A stretch of 45,468 nt of DNA from Dehalococcoidales bacterium (GTDB lineage Bacteria > Chloroflexota > Dehalococcoidia > Dehalococcoidales > CSSed11-197), in assembly GCA_028717385.1 (NCBI GenBank), contig JAQUNW010000008.1:1-45468 (forward strand), read 5' to 3'. The position numbers and the translations under genes are program-made. Positions 44,768-45,468 of the stretch are shown here, in pieces (positions within the stretch are counted from its first letter, which is position 1; each line of letters opens with the position of its first letter). Below the pieces are notes generated by a model. The model saw nothing but the letters and a program-made list of their open reading frames with translations. It did no database searches and was not told the origin of the DNA.

Positions 44768-44790
44768 GGTTGTTCGGGTCTGGGTAATTT

Positions 44791-45021
44791 TTAGATGATT
44801 TCCAGAGAGGCCTTGGTTCCAGCCTTGGCTGCTTTAACCCGGATGAGTGTACGCATAGCCTGGGCGATGCGCCCTTGTTTGCCAATTATGCGCCCTTTAT
44901 CTTCATCGGCGACCTGGAGTTTAAGAACAATGCCGTTCTCCTCACTTGCTTCCTCAGTAACCACCACGTCATCGGGTGCATTTACCAGTGATTTTGCGAT
45001 GAATTCAACCAGTTCCTTCAT
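44791..45021 (-). CDS. khpA: KH-domain RNA-binding protein KhpA
   Basis: A 76-residue single KH-domain protein. The GxxG loop reads IIGKQGRIAQAMRTLIRV, preceded by the VVVTEEASEENGIVLKLQV strand region. KhpA proteins bind many RNAs and often act with KhpB/Jag. It follows rpsP with a two-base gap, the standard rpsP-khpA arrangement. Confidence 0.95.
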   Translation of the reverse strand: MKELVEFIAKSLVNAPDDVVVTEEASEENGIVLKLQVADEDKGRIIGKQGRIAQAMRTLIRVKAAKAGTKASLEII

Positions 45022-45023
45022 GG

Positions 45024-45287
45024 TTACTCCTTTGCTGACTTGATCTTATCCATTATGCCGGCCTTGGTCAGCAACCTGGCGGCGGTAGCAGTTGGTTGCG
45101 CCCCTTCCTTCAACCACTTGATGGCAGCCTCTTCCTGTATTTCGACAGTTTCTGGCTGAGTAAGGGGATTATAGAAACCAATTATTTGAATAAAGGCACC
45201 GTTCCGGGGTGACTGGCTGTCAGTCACTACCAGCCGGTAACTTGGTTTTTTGGGTGCACCAATACGTCTTAACCTGATTTTAACCAC
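45024..45287 (-). CDS. rpsP: Ribosomal protein bS16
   Basis: An 87-residue small-subunit protein. MVKIRLRRIGAPKKPSYRLV and DSQSPRNGAFIQIIGFYNPL are diagnostic. It starts with GTG at 45285-45287 with AAGGAGG a few bases upstream; an out-of-frame ATG overlaps the start. The tail ends in KAGIMDKIKSAKE. Its promoter abuts the end of a transposase gene. Confidence 0.96.
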   Translation of the reverse strand: MVKIRLRRIGAPKKPSYRLVVTDSQSPRNGAFIQIIGFYNPLTQPETVEIQEEAAIKWLKEGAQPTATAARLLTKAGIMDKIKSAKE

Positions 45288-45309
45288 ATTTCCTCCTTAT
45301 CAGGTGCTA

Positions 45310-45338
45310 ATTATGACGCATTACGCAGGTGCTGTCAA
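45310..45338 (-). promoter_or_regulatory. rpsP-khpA promoter whose -35 lies in the insertion-element terminus
   Basis: On the minus strand a perfect TTGACA (45333-45338) and CATAAT (45310-45315) are exactly 17 bases apart. The TTGACA overlaps the stop codon of the transposase fragment and is the first sequence of its likely terminus (TGTCAA on the plus strand). Confidence 0.75.
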
Positions 45339-45468
45339 TACTGTGTAAGGGTCCAGCACATATTGGACTTTTCAGGGTTAGCGATAAATTTATCCAGATA
45401 ATAACGCAGGGGAGCCTTTTTGCCAATACCCCGGTGAACCTTTTCGGTGTTGTACCATATAAGGTATT
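45333..45468 (-). mobile_element. End of an insertion element (IS481/IS3-type), truncated by window end
   Basis: The terminus appears to begin with TGT at 45333, as is usual for these families. It carries an internal inverted repeat, GTCCA...TGGAC (45351-45369), inside the transposase 3' end. Only one end is in the window, so the other terminus and any target duplication cannot be seen. Confidence 0.6.
45335..45468 (-). CDS. Integrase-core transposase, C-terminal 44 residues (partial)
   Basis: The reading frame enters from the window edge and ends with TGA at 45335-45337. The visible residues include YLIWYNTEKVHRGIGKKAPL, the C-terminal end of an rve-type DDE integrase core ('W.Y...R.H..LG..sP'), then LRYYLDKFIANP and NMCWTLTQY. 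I cannot tell whether the full gene is intact. Confidence 0.75.
   Translation of the reverse strand, partial: YLIWYNTEKVHRGIGKKAPLRYYLDKFIANPEKSNMCWTLTQY

Overview
This is a 45 kb chromosomal window from a bacterium that I infer to be a member of the Chloroflexota, class Dehalococcoidia. That is an inference from overall protein style and gene order, not from a marker search. Twin-arginine lipoproteins, a DnaD-type primosome gene set and an atpBEFHAGDC operon all fit. Most of the window is housekeeping. I see no rRNA, tRNA, CRISPR array or prophage.

Layout. 1-1177: an edge-truncated Tat lipoprotein, a small basic protein and an OB-fold-like lipoprotein, all on the minus strand. 1353-2081: a YkgJ-type cysteine-cluster protein. 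2129-6976 (minus): a seven-gene unit that is the most interesting part of the window. It reads ArsP-like permease, CxxC mini-thioredoxin, ArsF-like CxC lipoprotein, ArsG/CcdA-like membrane protein, Tat-exported lipoprotein with a lipoylatable glycine-cleavage-H domain, lipB, lipA. It is driven by a consensus promoter followed by an ArsR-like operator. 7203-10198: hemW and lepA. 10249-11202 (minus): ppa and an FKBP isomerase. 11504-12265: a conserved-looking unknown protein with a charged tail, followed by a long-stem structured RNA candidate with 6S-like architecture. 12526-13242: a HAD hydrolase. 13444-16634: lysA-holB-ricT. 16660-17190: an HNH nuclease. 17224-21113 (minus): rplI-dnaB-dnaD-tandem AAA+ loader. 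21163-24105 (minus): M20 amidohydrolase, 2-hydroxyacyl-CoA dehydratase activase, thioredoxin reductase. 24230-27657: uvrA and an HD hydrolase. 27671-36876 (minus): ppsA, dgt, dnaG, rpoD and an SbcC/Rad50 ATPase. 37104-37676: a bifunctional-nuclease-family protein. 37996-44649: the complete F1Fo ATP synthase operon, preceded by a leader with a terminator-like hairpin and closed by a strong terminator. 44791-45287 (minus): rpsP-khpA. 45333-45468: the 3' end of a transposase gene, whose terminus appears to supply the -35 element of the rpsP promoter.

Main idea. The 2129-6976 unit places the two enzymes that build lipoyl groups directly behind an H-domain protein that keeps the lipoyl lysine (K170) but carries a Tat signal and a lipobox. 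Lipoylation happens in the cytoplasm, and Tat exports folded, cofactor-loaded proteins. The unit therefore suggests a pre-loaded, membrane-anchored lipoyl dithiol working outside the membrane. It would work with a CcdA-like electron conduit, a CxC lipoprotein and a permease, most likely in arsenical or thiol chemistry.

A second recurring theme is transcription starts placed almost on the start codon (lysA, the YkgJ gene, the HNH gene, the M20 gene, probably hemW and perhaps dnaG). This suggests that leaderless mRNAs are common in this organism.
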